Positions 1-7,565 of a DNA stretch of 55,741 nucleotides are shown in pieces (within the stretch, counting starts at the first letter, position 1; each line of letters opens with the position of its first letter). The stretch is taken from the NCBI GenBank assembly GCA_016191815.1, contig JACPVI010000033.1:1-55741 (forward strand), given 5' to 3'. This stretch comes from Myxococcales bacterium. GTDB lineage: Bacteria; Myxococcota; Myxococcia; Myxococcales; Myxococcaceae. The position numbers and the translations under genes are program-made. The notes below the pieces were generated by a model. The model ran no database searches. It worked only from the letters and a program-made list of their open reading frames with translations, and had not been told where the DNA came from.

Positions 1-203
1 ACTGGTGGTCTCGCAACTCCCAGCCTCCCAGGGCACCGAGCGGGATGCATCTCCTCCTTTTCAAGAGCCCATGCCGCAGAGCACGCTCATGGGGCAGTGC
101 CGGCGCGGCCAGCGAGGCCCGAAGGGCGCCCAAGGCGCGCCACGAACGCGGCACCGAGCGGAGCAAGGCCGCGCCAGCCCCAACGCCCGAAATGCCGCTC
201 AAC
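1..203. other. left-edge non-coding region beyond a truncated gene
   Basis: I see no convincing coding frame here. The open frames are low-complexity Arg/Ala/Pro-rich translations of GC-rich DNA. The stretch lies directly downstream of the DUF4276 gene, whose expected C-terminal third is missing. It may therefore be foreign or rearranged DNA, such as the end of a repeat or mobile element whose rest lies outside the window. No terminal repeat could be verified. Confidence 0.3.
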
Positions 204-617
204 TCACCCACAGTTTTTGCTGTAGACCCCATTGAAGAGACCCACCAGCAGCCATGATTCGTACTCCCGCACCGCCATCACCGCGTCCGCGATCGGCCAC
301 TCGGCGCGAGCGACGCTTGCGGCTGACGGACCCCACACAGCGGCGCAATCGTCGTCGCCATCTACGATCAGGAGTATTGCCCTGGAGTTCGGCCGAGCTT
401 TCGCGATCTGCATCACCCTGGCAATTCCGTGGGCGTTCGCGGTCCGGTGGGGAGGGCGAACAGTCTCATCAACGAGCTTGCTCCGCGGATGACGGATGGG
501 CTCCTCGTCAACGTGCCAATCGGCCACGCCAAGCAACGAGTGCAACACTCGAGCGCAAAGCCGAGGCGCCGCCCGCACATCGCCCTTCCCCTCGACTACG
601 CACACCAAGCGTTTCAC
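204..617 (-). CDS. DUF4276-like TOPRIM-fold protein, C-terminally truncated
   Basis: 137 residues. The N terminus has an EGKGD segment (about residues 9-13) and a hydrophobic strand ending in DGDDDC, which fit the Glu and Asp-x-Asp metal positions of a TOPRIM fold. The order of these motifs followed by REYESWLL matches DUF4276 as I know it. Family members usually continue for some 60 more residues after this motif, but this one ends after a short unrelated tail, so it looks truncated and may be inactive. The GTG start overlaps the stop of the upstream ATPase (GTGA), which implies translational coupling. Family pairs of an OLD-like ATPase with a TOPRIM-type protein are suspected phage-defence modules. 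The role here is inferred from pairing only. Confidence 0.6.
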   Translation of the reverse strand: MKRLVCVVEGKGDVRAAPRLCARVLHSLLGVADWHVDEEPIRHPRSKLVDETVRPPHRTANAHGIARVMQIAKARPNSRAILLIVDGDDDCAAVWGPSAASVARAEWPIADAVMAVREYESWLLVGLFNGVYSKNCG

Positions 618-1780
618 GGTGCTGAGCCTGGTTCGATCGCCGCAGGGGCTTCGCCCTCGATTCGCAGTGGTTCCGACCGCAACAACTCGGCGACAGAGAA
701 CAGTCCGTCTCGCACCAGCCTGCGCTGTTCACTGGCCAGAGGACCGATTCTGGTCACTCCCTCAGAGTATGCGCACACAAGAATCTCCTCATCACGAGCG
801 GCATCGAGTAGCTCGGCCGAGTGGGTCGTGACGAGCACCGCACCGCGCTGGGACGCGTGTTTCAGAACGTCGAACAGCAACTGAGCGGCACCAGCGTGGA
901 TATTGACCTCCGGCTCCTCGATGATCAGCAACTCGTTCCTTCTCATCTGCTGCGCAGCGACGAGGATTCCAAGGGCTCGGAGCGCGCCCTCAGACATCTC
1001 GGTTCCATAGAAGCTCGCCGTTCCGCCGGCCTGGGCCTGCTTGAACTCCAGGGTCAGATGCCTGCCAACGTCTTGAACGGCGATGTCCGTGAGGCCAGGC
1101 ACGATCCTCGCCATCGCGTCGACAATCTCGCGCCGGAAGATCGTTTCGGTGATGCCCCGGAGCCGTCGGATCGCACTCGCGATATTGCTACCGGATTCGT
1201 CGAGCCGCCAGCTTTCGGTCACGACCTGGGGCTGCCGCATCAGGTCCGGGTTTAGGCGAAAGCGCTTTACTTCCCACAACGGCGCAAGCTCGCGCGCGCC
1301 AAGCAATTGACGCACGTAGAGCATGGCGCTGGTCGTATCGGGCAGGTCGCCAAAGCGCTGCCCTGCCCGAGCAGCCGGTTGGATAACGCCGCCATGACGC
1401 TTGAAGGCTCGCGGCTCTTGGCCGCGCTCCTCAAGAACGAATTCTTCTCGCTTGAAGCTCCATCGTCCTTCCTCGCCACTGTGAATCGTAATACGGTGCT
1501 CTACGAAATCAGTCTCAAGCTTTTCCCGCGTCGACGCTACGCGTACGGCCATCGAGACGTCGAACGGCTTGGTCCTACTCCACCTGCGGACCCCGGAAAT
1601 GCCTCCGCGACGGGTGACGGCGGTCGAGGCATCGAACCCTACGTCTCGAAGGAACACCAGTGCGTCGGCGAAATTTGACTTTCCGCTTCCGTTGGGTCCC
1701 ACGAGGAGCGTGAACGGCGCGAGCTCGACATCCGCCGCTTCGATGCTGCGGAAGTTCCGAACTGTGACGCGGCGCCACAT
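614..1780 (-). CDS. AAA family ATPase, OLD/RecF-like (AAA_21)
   Basis: 388 residues from the ATG at 1780. A TTG at 1792 with AGAGG only 3 bases upstream is an alternative start. The N terminus reads as an SMC/RecF-type head (VTVRNFRSIEAADVELAP), with Walker A GPNGSGKSN, an ABC-like signature around MSEGALRAL, Walker B LLIIEEPEVNIH and a switch histidine in VTTHSAELLD. There is no long coiled coil and no fused nuclease; the TOPRIM function sits in the overlapping downstream gene. This split layout recalls PARIS-like and other ATPase-TOPRIM defence pairs, but the family is broad and its substrate is unknown. The 75-base gap to the next gene's 3' end shows no obvious terminator. Confidence 0.75.
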   Translation of the reverse strand: MWRRVTVRNFRSIEAADVELAPFTLLVGPNGSGKSNFADALVFLRDVGFDASTAVTRRGGISGVRRWSRTKPFDVSMAVRVASTREKLETDFVEHRITIHSGEEGRWSFKREEFVLEERGQEPRAFKRHGGVIQPAARAGQRFGDLPDTTSAMLYVRQLLGARELAPLWEVKRFRLNPDLMRQPQVVTESWRLDESGSNIASAIRRLRGITETIFRREIVDAMARIVPGLTDIAVQDVGRHLTLEFKQAQAGGTASFYGTEMSEGALRALGILVAAQQMRRNELLIIEEPEVNIHAGAAQLLFDVLKHASQRGAVLVTTHSAELLDAARDEEILVCAYSEGVTRIGPLASEQRRLVRDGLFSVAELLRSEPLRIEGEAPAAIEPGSAP

Positions 1781-1855
1781 GTGGGCGGACAATAACCTCT
1801 GCTCGCCCAGGTGCGAAGGCCCTATGCAATGAGTTCCCCTGCATCCAGCAGCAGC

Positions 1856-2263
1856 TCACTGCATGGGCATGGGTGCCTCGTTCACGCTCCCCGGGCCTCC
1901 AGCGCGCAGCGCGGTCGCCTTCCTGCGGATGGCCACCCAGTACATCGTCCCGGTCACCAGGGCGGCCACCACCAGAACGTGCTTCGCGATGATGGCGACG
2001 CGAAGCTGAGGATCATCGAGGAGCCGGCCGTCCAGCTCCTTGAAGAAGAGCACCCTCGGCACCCCTGCGGCGCAGATGAACGCGATGGTGCCGATCATCA
2101 GCCGCCTGAGCGAGGCATAGGCGCCAAGGTAGTACTGGACCATCTGCGGCCCGGCGTCCGCCGGCAGCCTCCGGTGGAACGCCCACAACAGCGCCGCCGC
2201 GCAGATCAACATCGCCGTCGCCACGTCGTGGAAGTAGTTGCTCATCGCCACCGCGACGTACAT
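1856..2263 (-). CDS. small integral membrane protein, function unknown
   Basis: 135 residues with about four hydrophobic segments: residues 10-28, 45-50 (weak), 55-75 and 92-112. The loops include YYLGAYASLRRLMIGT. The overall pattern recalls small CopD/DUF2269-like membrane proteins, but I cannot assign a family. The ATG at 2263 is preceded by GAGG with a 5-base spacer, and that site overlaps the 3' end of the radical SAM gene (gap 7 bases). It therefore appears to be the last gene of the minus-strand run that begins at the ketoacyl synthase. Confidence 0.6.
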   Translation of the reverse strand: MYVAVAMSNYFHDVATAMLICAAALLWAFHRRLPADAGPQMVQYYLGAYASLRRLMIGTIAFICAAGVPRVLFFKELDGRLLDDPQLRVAIIAKHVLVVAALVTGTMYWVAIRRKATALRAGGPGSVNEAPMPMQ

Positions 2264-2270
2264 CCCATCC

Positions 2271-3749
2271 TCACTTTCCCAGCACCGCCGGCCGCTCCCG
2301 GCTCAGCCGCGCCAGCAAGTCCTTCACCCGCTGCGGCATCTGCCCCAGCCCCCCCAACTTCTTCCGCAGGAAAGAGCTGCGCATCATCAGGTCGAACGCC
2401 GTGAGCAGATAGCGAAGCCGGAAGTCGCTCTTCTCGGCCAAGAGCCCATCGAGCTTCCCCATGTAAAAGCGCCGGTAGCAGTCGACGATCGCCCGGTCCA
2501 GCTCGGCCAAGGTCATCGCCTTCGGCCGGACCACCGGCTCCACCAGGTTGTACCGCTCGAAGTCGCGGATCTCGATGTACGGCTCCAGCTCGCCGTACAC
2601 GTCGGCGTAGGGCCAAGGGGTAATGGCCAGGAAGTGGCAGAAGTCCGGGTCGTACTCGGTCGCCAGCGCGAGCGTCCGCTCGATCGAGGCGGTCGTCTCC
2701 TCGGGGAAGCCGAAGATCATCGACGTCTCGGTGAGGATTCCCTGCTCCCTCAAGAGCGAGAGCGCCCGCCTCGCCGTGTCCACCGACAGCTCCTTCTTCA
2801 TCCGGTCCAGCGCCGCCTGGTCGGTCGACTCGGTCCCGACGTAGATGTGCACGATGCCGGCCCGCCGGTACTTCCCGAGAATGGCCTCGTCCCGGACGAT
2901 GTCCGCCGCCCGCGTCTCCATCAGAACCTGCACCCCGAGGTCAGCCTCGATGAGCAGGTCCAACAGCCGCTCCCAGCGCGCCGAGTCCAAGGTCGGGTAG
3001 TCGTCGGTGAACAGCACCACCCCGACCCCGAACCGCTCGCGGAGCAGGCGGATCTCCCCCGCCACCGACTGGGGGCTCCGGCCGCGCCACCGCTTGCCCC
3101 AGAACTTCTGCTGCGAGCAGAAGGTGCAGCCCTTGTCACACCCGCGCGAGGTCGACACCGCTCCCAGACGCGTCCCCGGGATGACGAAGTAGCGGTAGTC
3201 CTCCCAGTCGAGCAGCTCGAACGCCGGCTTTAGCCGGTCGAGATCGGCGGGCTCCAAAAGCTCGCGTGCCGGCGTGGCCACCACCCTTCCGTCTTTCAGG
3301 AAGGCGACGCCGCGCACGCCATCCGCAGGCTTCCCTCCCGAGAGCGCGTCCAAGAGCTCCGCGAGCGTCGCCTCGCCCTCACCCCGCACCACGAAGTCCA
3401 CCGGCGAGCCCGGTGCCGAGAGCACGCTCTCGTACAGATAGGTGCCGTGGATTCCTCCGAGCACCGTCGCGGTCCGTGGCAGCTCCCGCTTCACTCGCCG
3501 CAGCACCTCGAGCGCCGCCTTCACCGAGCAGGTGACCGCGGTCATCCCCACCGCCTCCGGCCGGCGGCCGACAATCTCCCTTGCCGCCTCCTCCGGGCTC
3601 ACCCCCCGGGTCATGGCGTCGAAGACTTCGACCTCGTGTCCCGCCGCCTTCGCCGCGCCCGCCAGGTAGGCCAAGTTCAGCGGCACCCACCGGCCCGCCG
3701 CCTCGACGACGCCGGCGTGGTAGGGCGGGGTGGCGAGGAGCAGCCTCAA
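2271..3749 (-). CDS. B12-binding-type radical SAM protein
   Basis: 492 residues. Residues 1-135 look like a cobalamin-binding Rossmann domain (LLATPPY, then TVLGGIHGTY and VRGEGEATLAELL), typical of BchE/HpnR-like enzymes. The radical SAM core carries C204-x3-C208-x2-C211 in SRGCDKGCTFC, which would hold the 4Fe-4S cluster that cleaves S-adenosylmethionine. FTDDYP, METRAAD and FGFPEET are further core strands. The C-terminal 130 residues are helical. The start is a TTG overlapping the stop of the thioredoxin-like gene (TTGA), so the two are translationally coupled. The substrate is unknown; a methylase or cyclase acting on a lipid or polyketide-like molecule would fit the ketoacyl synthase upstream. 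Confidence 0.85.
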   Translation of the reverse strand: MRLLLATPPYHAGVVEAAGRWVPLNLAYLAGAAKAAGHEVEVFDAMTRGVSPEEAAREIVGRRPEAVGMTAVTCSVKAALEVLRRVKRELPRTATVLGGIHGTYLYESVLSAPGSPVDFVVRGEGEATLAELLDALSGGKPADGVRGVAFLKDGRVVATPARELLEPADLDRLKPAFELLDWEDYRYFVIPGTRLGAVSTSRGCDKGCTFCSQQKFWGKRWRGRSPQSVAGEIRLLRERFGVGVVLFTDDYPTLDSARWERLLDLLIEADLGVQVLMETRAADIVRDEAILGKYRRAGIVHIYVGTESTDQAALDRMKKELSVDTARRALSLLREQGILTETSMIFGFPEETTASIERTLALATEYDPDFCHFLAITPWPYADVYGELEPYIEIRDFERYNLVEPVVRPKAMTLAELDRAIVDCYRRFYMGKLDGLLAEKSDFRLRYLLTAFDLMMRSSFLRKKLGGLGQMPQRVKDLLARLSRERPAVLGK

Positions 3750-4243
3750 GGGCCCGCCCCTCCATCGGAGCCGAAGGCCCTCGCCAAAAGGCCATCCAGC
3801 TCCCGCCGGCTCAGCGCCCCGTCCACCTTGGCCCGAAGCCGGCCCGAGCGGGACACCAGCACGAATCCCGCCCCGGATTGGATGGAGAAGCGCGAGGAGA
3901 GAGACTCGCCTTGGTCGTACACCACCGGCTCCAGGCCCTGCTCGCGAGCGTACTTCAACACCTTCTCCTTCTCGTCCTTGGAGCCGACCCAGACGACCCG
4001 GAGTGAGGAGCTGGCCTTCTCTGCCCTCTTCACGAGAGGGATCTCATCCTTGCACCGCCATCACCAGCTCGCGAAGAAGTAGAGGAGCACGTCGCGCCCG
4101 ACCTCTGGCACCAGCACTTCGCCTCCCGCGGTGTCGGTGAGCGTGAGCGCCGGCGCGGGCTCGTCGATGACCTTGGGAGGCTGGCGGCATCCGGCGGCGG
4201 AGGCGAAGAGCGAACAAGCCAGCAGGGTGCGGAGCGCGCTCAT
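3746..4243 (-). CDS. candidate selenoprotein: thioredoxin-like (TlpA/AhpC-type) lipoprotein with UxxC
   Basis: 165 residues if the in-frame TGA at 4061-4063 is read as selenocysteine (U61). Residues 1-19 form a lipoprotein signal (MSALRTLLA..., lipobox FASAAGC). The mature part follows the redoxin pattern: a DEPAPALTLTDTAG strand, then LLYFFASW-U-WRC-KDEIPL. TGA thus takes exactly the first Cys position of the thioredoxin CxxC, with C64 as resolving residue. After the TGA the same frame continues without another stop for 105 residues with thioredoxin-like strands (LRVVWVG, GAGFVLVSRSGRL). The usual cis-Pro loop is replaced by SGAGF. The ATG overlaps the upstream stop (ATGA), and its own stop overlaps the radical SAM TTG. 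A hairpin with SECIS geometry follows the TGA. The alternative is a nonsense-disrupted gene. Confidence 0.75.
4024..4063 (-). promoter_or_regulatory. putative bacterial SECIS element with its UGA codon
   Basis: UGA occupies 4061-4063. Twenty bases later in the mRNA comes CCCUCU (4040-4035), loop CGUGA (4034-4030) and AGAGGG (4029-4024): a perfect 6-bp stem with a 5-base loop. The loop begins 26 bases after the UGA and its second base is G. Bacterial SECIS elements are known to place the apical loop roughly 16-37 bases after the UGA, with a G among its first two bases, so the geometry fits. SelB binding is inference. Confidence 0.65.
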
Positions 4244-4494
4244 CGCCTGAGGCCGAACCCCAAGCCGGGGATGAGGCCCAGCACCGCGCCGGCCAGGACG
4301 TGGGTGAGCCCCATGAAGCTCGTCAGTCCGTCCTCGCCGAACCACCAGTAGGAGAACAGCAAGCCGCTCAGCCCGCCGGCGAACAGTCCGGCGGCCACCG
4401 AGACGCCGAGCCAGGAGCGCTTCGCCTCCAAAGGTCGCCCACAGCCTGGACACTTGCCGCCCTGCGTTGCCGATGGGCTCGTTGAAACCGGCAT
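4240..4494 (-). CDS. zinc-ribbon-like small membrane protein
   Basis: 84 residues. A single Cys knuckle, CPGCGRPL (residues 15-22), is followed by two hydrophobic segments (about residues 29-50 and 60-80). Only one CxxC pair is present, so a zinc site would need a partner or a dimer. Its stop overlaps the ATG of the thioredoxin-like gene (ATGA), which makes these two a coupled pair. A role in membrane-associated redox or metal handling is a guess from that neighbour. The 106-base gap upstream, before the next gene's stop, is the largest in the run, so a separate transcript start there is possible. Confidence 0.6.
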   Translation of the reverse strand: MPVSTSPSATQGGKCPGCGRPLEAKRSWLGVSVAAGLFAGGLSGLLFSYWWFGEDGLTSFMGLTHVLAGAVLGLIPGLGFGLRR

Positions 4495-4600
4495 CGACCG
4501 CCGCCCGCCGCGAGAGCCGCGGCGGCGCGCCTCTTCGGCGCGCTCCTTCGCCTGCCGATGCTAGCAGCGGCTCCTTTGGGCGTCGACGGCGCGAGCGCCG

Positions 4601-4987
4601 CTACGGGTGCCCGCCAGGAGGCCCCTGGGCCCTCGGGGGGCGGCCCACGCGCCGGTTCATCTCCGCCTCGATCTCCGCCAGGAGCGCCCGCTCGTGCTCG
4701 TGCCAGCGAGCCTTGGTCGGGTCCGCCAGCCGCCTGCGAGCCCGAGACGCGTAGTACTCCAAGTCGTCGCCGGCAGGCCCAAGGGGAGCGGGGGCCTCGT
4801 GCTCCTTCGGGAGCGGCGGGTTGATGCGGAGGCCGGCGCCCTCCAGGTGCAAAGGCTCGAGCCTCAGGCTGAGGCCCGAGGGGGTGGGCACCGCGGTGCC
4901 GATCCGCACGTGCTCTACGCTGCCGTCCGGGCGGGTGTGGGCGACCGTGACTGGCAGCTCCAGGCTGGACGTTGCGTGCTCACTCAT
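4601..4987 (-). CDS. hypothetical protein with a charged C-terminal tail
   Basis: 128 residues, no signal peptide or membrane segment. The N-terminal half is beta-rich (SLELPVTVAHTRPDGSVEH, LSLRLEPLHLEG). The middle is a DDLEYYASRARRRLADP helix and the C-terminal helix is rich in Glu and Arg. I do not recognise a family. The ATG at 4987 overlaps the stop of the exported protein upstream (ATGA), which fixes the start and argues for coupled expression. A much longer open frame reaching to 5383 is an artefact that runs antiparallel in register with the upstream gene. Confidence 0.6.
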   Translation of the reverse strand: MSEHATSSLELPVTVAHTRPDGSVEHVRIGTAVPTPSGLSLRLEPLHLEGAGLRINPPLPKEHEAPAPLGPAGDDLEYYASRARRRLADPTKARWHEHERALLAEIEAEMNRRVGRPPRAQGPPGGHP

Positions 4988-5616
4988 CGGGCAGCCTCCG
5001 CCGCCTTGCCGGCGATCTCCTCTTCGGAACGGCGGTCCTCCACCACCTCCAAGTCGTGCGGGTGATCCTTGTGCTCCTGGCCGTCGCCCGGCCCCACCGA
5101 GGTGTCGTAGAGCAAGAGCGTCCAGTAGGAGCCGGTGGAGAAGCCGGTCAGCCGGAACGGATTGAACACGCTCGCGCTGGTGGCGGCCCCGCCCACCACT
5201 CCCGAGGGGGCGCTGGATAACTTGAGGTTGCAGCCGGCCAGCACCACACCGGGCTTTGGCACGTTGTTCGAAACCAGGGTGCAGGTGCCAACTCCGGTGT
5301 AGCTGCCATCGGGCAGGTCGAACTTCACCATGAAGTCCTGCTGCAGCCCGGGCGGGAAGGCGAAGTTGGTGATGCGACCGCATGCGGTGGCGGTGCCAAC
5401 CTTCTGGACCGAGTCGTTCACCACCTGGCCGTCAGAGGCGCGAGTCCGGATCGCCCAAAGGCTGGCTCCCAGCCTGAGGTTGACCCGGAAGGGTGCCGCC
5501 GCACACACCGCGGGATCCGGCGGAGAGGAGGCGTCCTCGATGCTCCGAAGCTGCACCACCCGCTCGCCGGCCAGGGCGGAGAGCGGCGCGAGGAGAAAGG
5601 CGACGGTGCGTTTCAT
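4984..5616 (-). CDS. exported hypothetical protein
   Basis: 210 residues from the ATG at 5616, chosen because GGAGG lies 6 bases upstream. A GTG at 5634 overlapping the DUF2378 stop is less likely. The N terminus MKRTVAFLLAPLSALAGE is a signal peptide. The mature protein is beta-rich with four Cys (in AVCAA, TACGR, GTCTL and AGCNL) that could form two disulfides in the periplasm. The C-terminal 30 residues are charged (EHKDHPHDLEVVEDRRSEEE). No family is recognised. It sits between the DUF2378 gene and an ATGA-coupled unknown gene. Confidence 0.65.
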   Translation of the reverse strand: MKRTVAFLLAPLSALAGERVVQLRSIEDASSPPDPAVCAAAPFRVNLRLGASLWAIRTRASDGQVVNDSVQKVGTATACGRITNFAFPPGLQQDFMVKFDLPDGSYTGVGTCTLVSNNVPKPGVVLAGCNLKLSSAPSGVVGGAATSASVFNPFRLTGFSTGSYWTLLLYDTSVGPGDGQEHKDHPHDLEVVEDRRSEEEIAGKAAEAAR

Positions 5617-5630
5617 GGCGGACCTCCGGC

Positions 5631-6275
5631 TCACTCCCAGGAGATGTCGTAGTAAGCGTCCAAAGGGCCAATCCGCCGCCCCACTACCTTCACCTGCTTG
5701 GCGCCCAGGCTCTCGATCACCGCGAGGAAGACGCCCTCGTGGTAGGGGTGCGGCATGAAGTCGCGCTTCACCTTGAAGTAGCAGCGCTTCTCGGAGAGGA
5801 ACTCGGTGGACCGCTCGCCGTAGCTGACCGCGGTGCGGTAGGCGCCGGCCGCCGCGGAGAGGAGCCGGCGGGGGTCGCTGCCGGCGAGGAGCAAGAGCGT
5901 CTTCCCCACTGTGCTGGAGAGGAAGTCCTCCACTGCCTGCTGCCCGAGCCTGCGGAACGCCGCCTCGTAGCCGCCCAGCTTCTCCGAAAGAAGTGAGGCC
6001 GCAGTGAAGGCGATCGGCAGGAACTCGGCGATGGGGTAGTTGAAGAAGTCGATGTACTTCTTCTCACCGCCGGCCTTGCGGCACCTCTCTCGCGCCTCGG
6101 GGCCGACCAGGCGCTCCACCGCGGAGAGGACGCCGTTGAAGAACATCCCCTTGGCGGTATCCGCGGGAGTGGCCATCGAGAGGCGGATCCGCAGGTCCGC
6201 CGCGTCGATCGGCTGCGGCTTGAGCGCCACCAGCGGCGGCTCGGGGTTGTTCATGAGAGTGGTCTCGATCGCCAT
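5631..6275 (-). CDS. DUF2378 family protein (Myxococcus paralogous family TIGR02265)
   Basis: 214 residues. The order GMFFNGVLSAVERL, IDFFNYPIAEFL, AFRRLGQQAVEDFL, VGKTLLLLAGSDPRRLL, YRTAVSYGERS and DFMPHPYHEG is that of DUF2378, a family found almost only in myxobacteria with many paralogs per genome and no established function. Length is normal for the family. The ATG at 6275 has GGAG 6 bases upstream, overlapping the ketoacyl synthase stop 9 bases away, so the two genes are probably co-transcribed. It is one of the strongest clues to the taxonomic origin of the window. Confidence 0.85.
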   Translation of the reverse strand: MAIETTLMNNPEPPLVALKPQPIDAADLRIRLSMATPADTAKGMFFNGVLSAVERLVGPEARERCRKAGGEKKYIDFFNYPIAEFLPIAFTAASLLSEKLGGYEAAFRRLGQQAVEDFLSSTVGKTLLLLAGSDPRRLLSAAAGAYRTAVSYGERSTEFLSEKRCYFKVKRDFMPHPYHEGVFLAVIESLGAKQVKVVGRRIGPLDAYYDISWE

Positions 6276-6284
6276 TCCGCGCTC

Positions 6285-7379
6285 CTAGAGTCGGACCAAC
6301 TGGGCGCCGTAGTGCACGTTGGCGCCGACCGCCGCCAAGAGCACCAAGTCCCCGCCGCCGATGCGCACCGTGCCCGCCTCCAGGTCTTCGGAGAGCAGGA
6401 TCAGCATCCCCGCCGCCGAGGTGTTGCCGTGGCGGTCGACGTGGCAGGCGACGCGTTCCGGGTCCAGCCCGGCCTGGGCGATGAAGTGGTCCATCAGCCG
6501 CTTGTTGGGCTGGTGCAGGTAGTAGCGCCGCACCTCCGAAGCCAGCTCCGGATGCGCAGAGAGCACGCTCTCGATGCAGGCCTTCATGTAGATGGGGTAG
6601 CTCCGCGCCACCTCGGGGCCGTCGACCACGAAGGCCATCTCCGCCAGGGAGGAGCGACCCTGAAAGCCGAGCTTGAGCGAGCCCAGCCCGCGCCGCAGCA
6701 CCAGCTCGCCCGAGGCGTTTCCGGACATAGAGGAGAGAATGCCCTGCCCGCCCTCCTCCTCTCCCCTGAGCACCACCGCTCCGGCGCCGTCGCCGAAGAC
6801 GTACATCGAGAGGTAGGCGTTGAGCGGCTTCTTCCCCGGAGCAGGAAAGAGCTCCTGGGTGAAGACCTCGCGGTTGACGTACGGCGAGGCGAAGGAGGAG
6901 CCAATCACCGCCACGGTGCCGTAGGCGCCGCGGCTGATCATCCTCTGCACCATGTCGAGGATGTACGGAGTGCCGCCGCAGCCGTCGTCCACCACCAGGG
7001 CGAAGGCGTCCGGCCGAAGGCCAAGCCGGGCGTGGAGCTGCATCGCGTCGTGGCTGAAGTTCAGCTCGTCAGGCGCGCAGGTCACCAAGAACAGCCCGTC
7101 CAGCTCCCAGGGGTCCAGCTCCGCCATCTCCAGGGCGCGCTTGAGCGCCACCTCGCACATGTCAGTGTTGCAGGCGGGGTAGAACGAGGCGTCCTCCGGC
7201 GGCGGGATGGCCACTCCCTTCTCCGCGTCGATGTCCCAGAGGAACCGCCGCTCCCGGATGCCGGTCTTCTCTTCGATCTTCTCCGCCGGCCAGCCAGGGA
7301 TGGCCTTGGCGATCTTCTCGTTCCCCACGGCGCGGCGCGGGACGAACGAACCGGCGCCGACGATGCGCACGCTCTGCAA
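6285..7379 (-). CDS. 3-oxoacyl-ACP synthase III-like enzyme (thiolase fold)
   Basis: 364 residues from a TTG at 7379, chosen because GGAGGA lies 5 bases upstream and the homologous region begins directly with VRIVGAGSFVP. The catalytic triad of KAS III enzymes is present: C134 in DDGCGGTP, H289 in LHQPNKR and N319 in HGNTSAAG. FGDGAGAVVL is also typical. Such enzymes condense an acyl-CoA or acyl-ACP with malonyl-ACP, or two acyl chains in OleA-like enzymes. The loop at residues 50-70 (IPPPEDASFYPA) is longer than in FabH, so this is probably a specialised paralog rather than housekeeping FabH. It is the first gene of the run that includes the B12 radical SAM enzyme. Confidence 0.8.
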   Translation of the reverse strand: MQSVRIVGAGSFVPRRAVGNEKIAKAIPGWPAEKIEEKTGIRERRFLWDIDAEKGVAIPPPEDASFYPACNTDMCEVALKRALEMAELDPWELDGLFLVTCAPDELNFSHDAMQLHARLGLRPDAFALVVDDGCGGTPYILDMVQRMISRGAYGTVAVIGSSFASPYVNREVFTQELFPAPGKKPLNAYLSMYVFGDGAGAVVLRGEEEGGQGILSSMSGNASGELVLRRGLGSLKLGFQGRSSLAEMAFVVDGPEVARSYPIYMKACIESVLSAHPELASEVRRYYLHQPNKRLMDHFIAQAGLDPERVACHVDRHGNTSAAGMLILLSEDLEAGTVRIGGGDLVLLAAVGANVHYGAQLVRL

Positions 7380-7547
7380 GGCTCTCCTCCGGCTGCCCCC
7401 GAAACGGCACGGGTGGCAGCTCCGCCTGTTTTCACGAAGCACGCCACCGCCAAGACCGCAGGATCAGGCCCATCCTCGGCAAATGGACACATCACATCCG
7501 ACGCACAACCACACTGGAACCACGTCAACCTCGAGGAAATAAGTCCT

Positions 7548-7565
7548 TCGAATCAGATGGTTCGA
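7548..7565. promoter_or_regulatory. short inverted repeat in the divergent intergenic region
   Basis: TCGAA at 7548-7552 and TTCGA at 7561-7565 are separated by 8 bases, just at the predicted start of the sigma-54 activator. It could be an operator. It is short and may be chance. I found no convincing -24/-12 promoter between 7380 and 7565. Confidence 0.2.

Noticed and set aside
204..206. Second selenocysteine codon at the TGA ending the DUF4276 protein
   Set aside because: The frame beyond the TGA does not continue the family and no SECIS-like context was seen; truncation is the simpler reading.
7380..7564. Sigma-54 promoter for the ketoacyl synthase run
   Set aside because: The best candidate (TGGC then TGCT on the minus strand) has GG and GC one base too close for the -24/-12 spacing.
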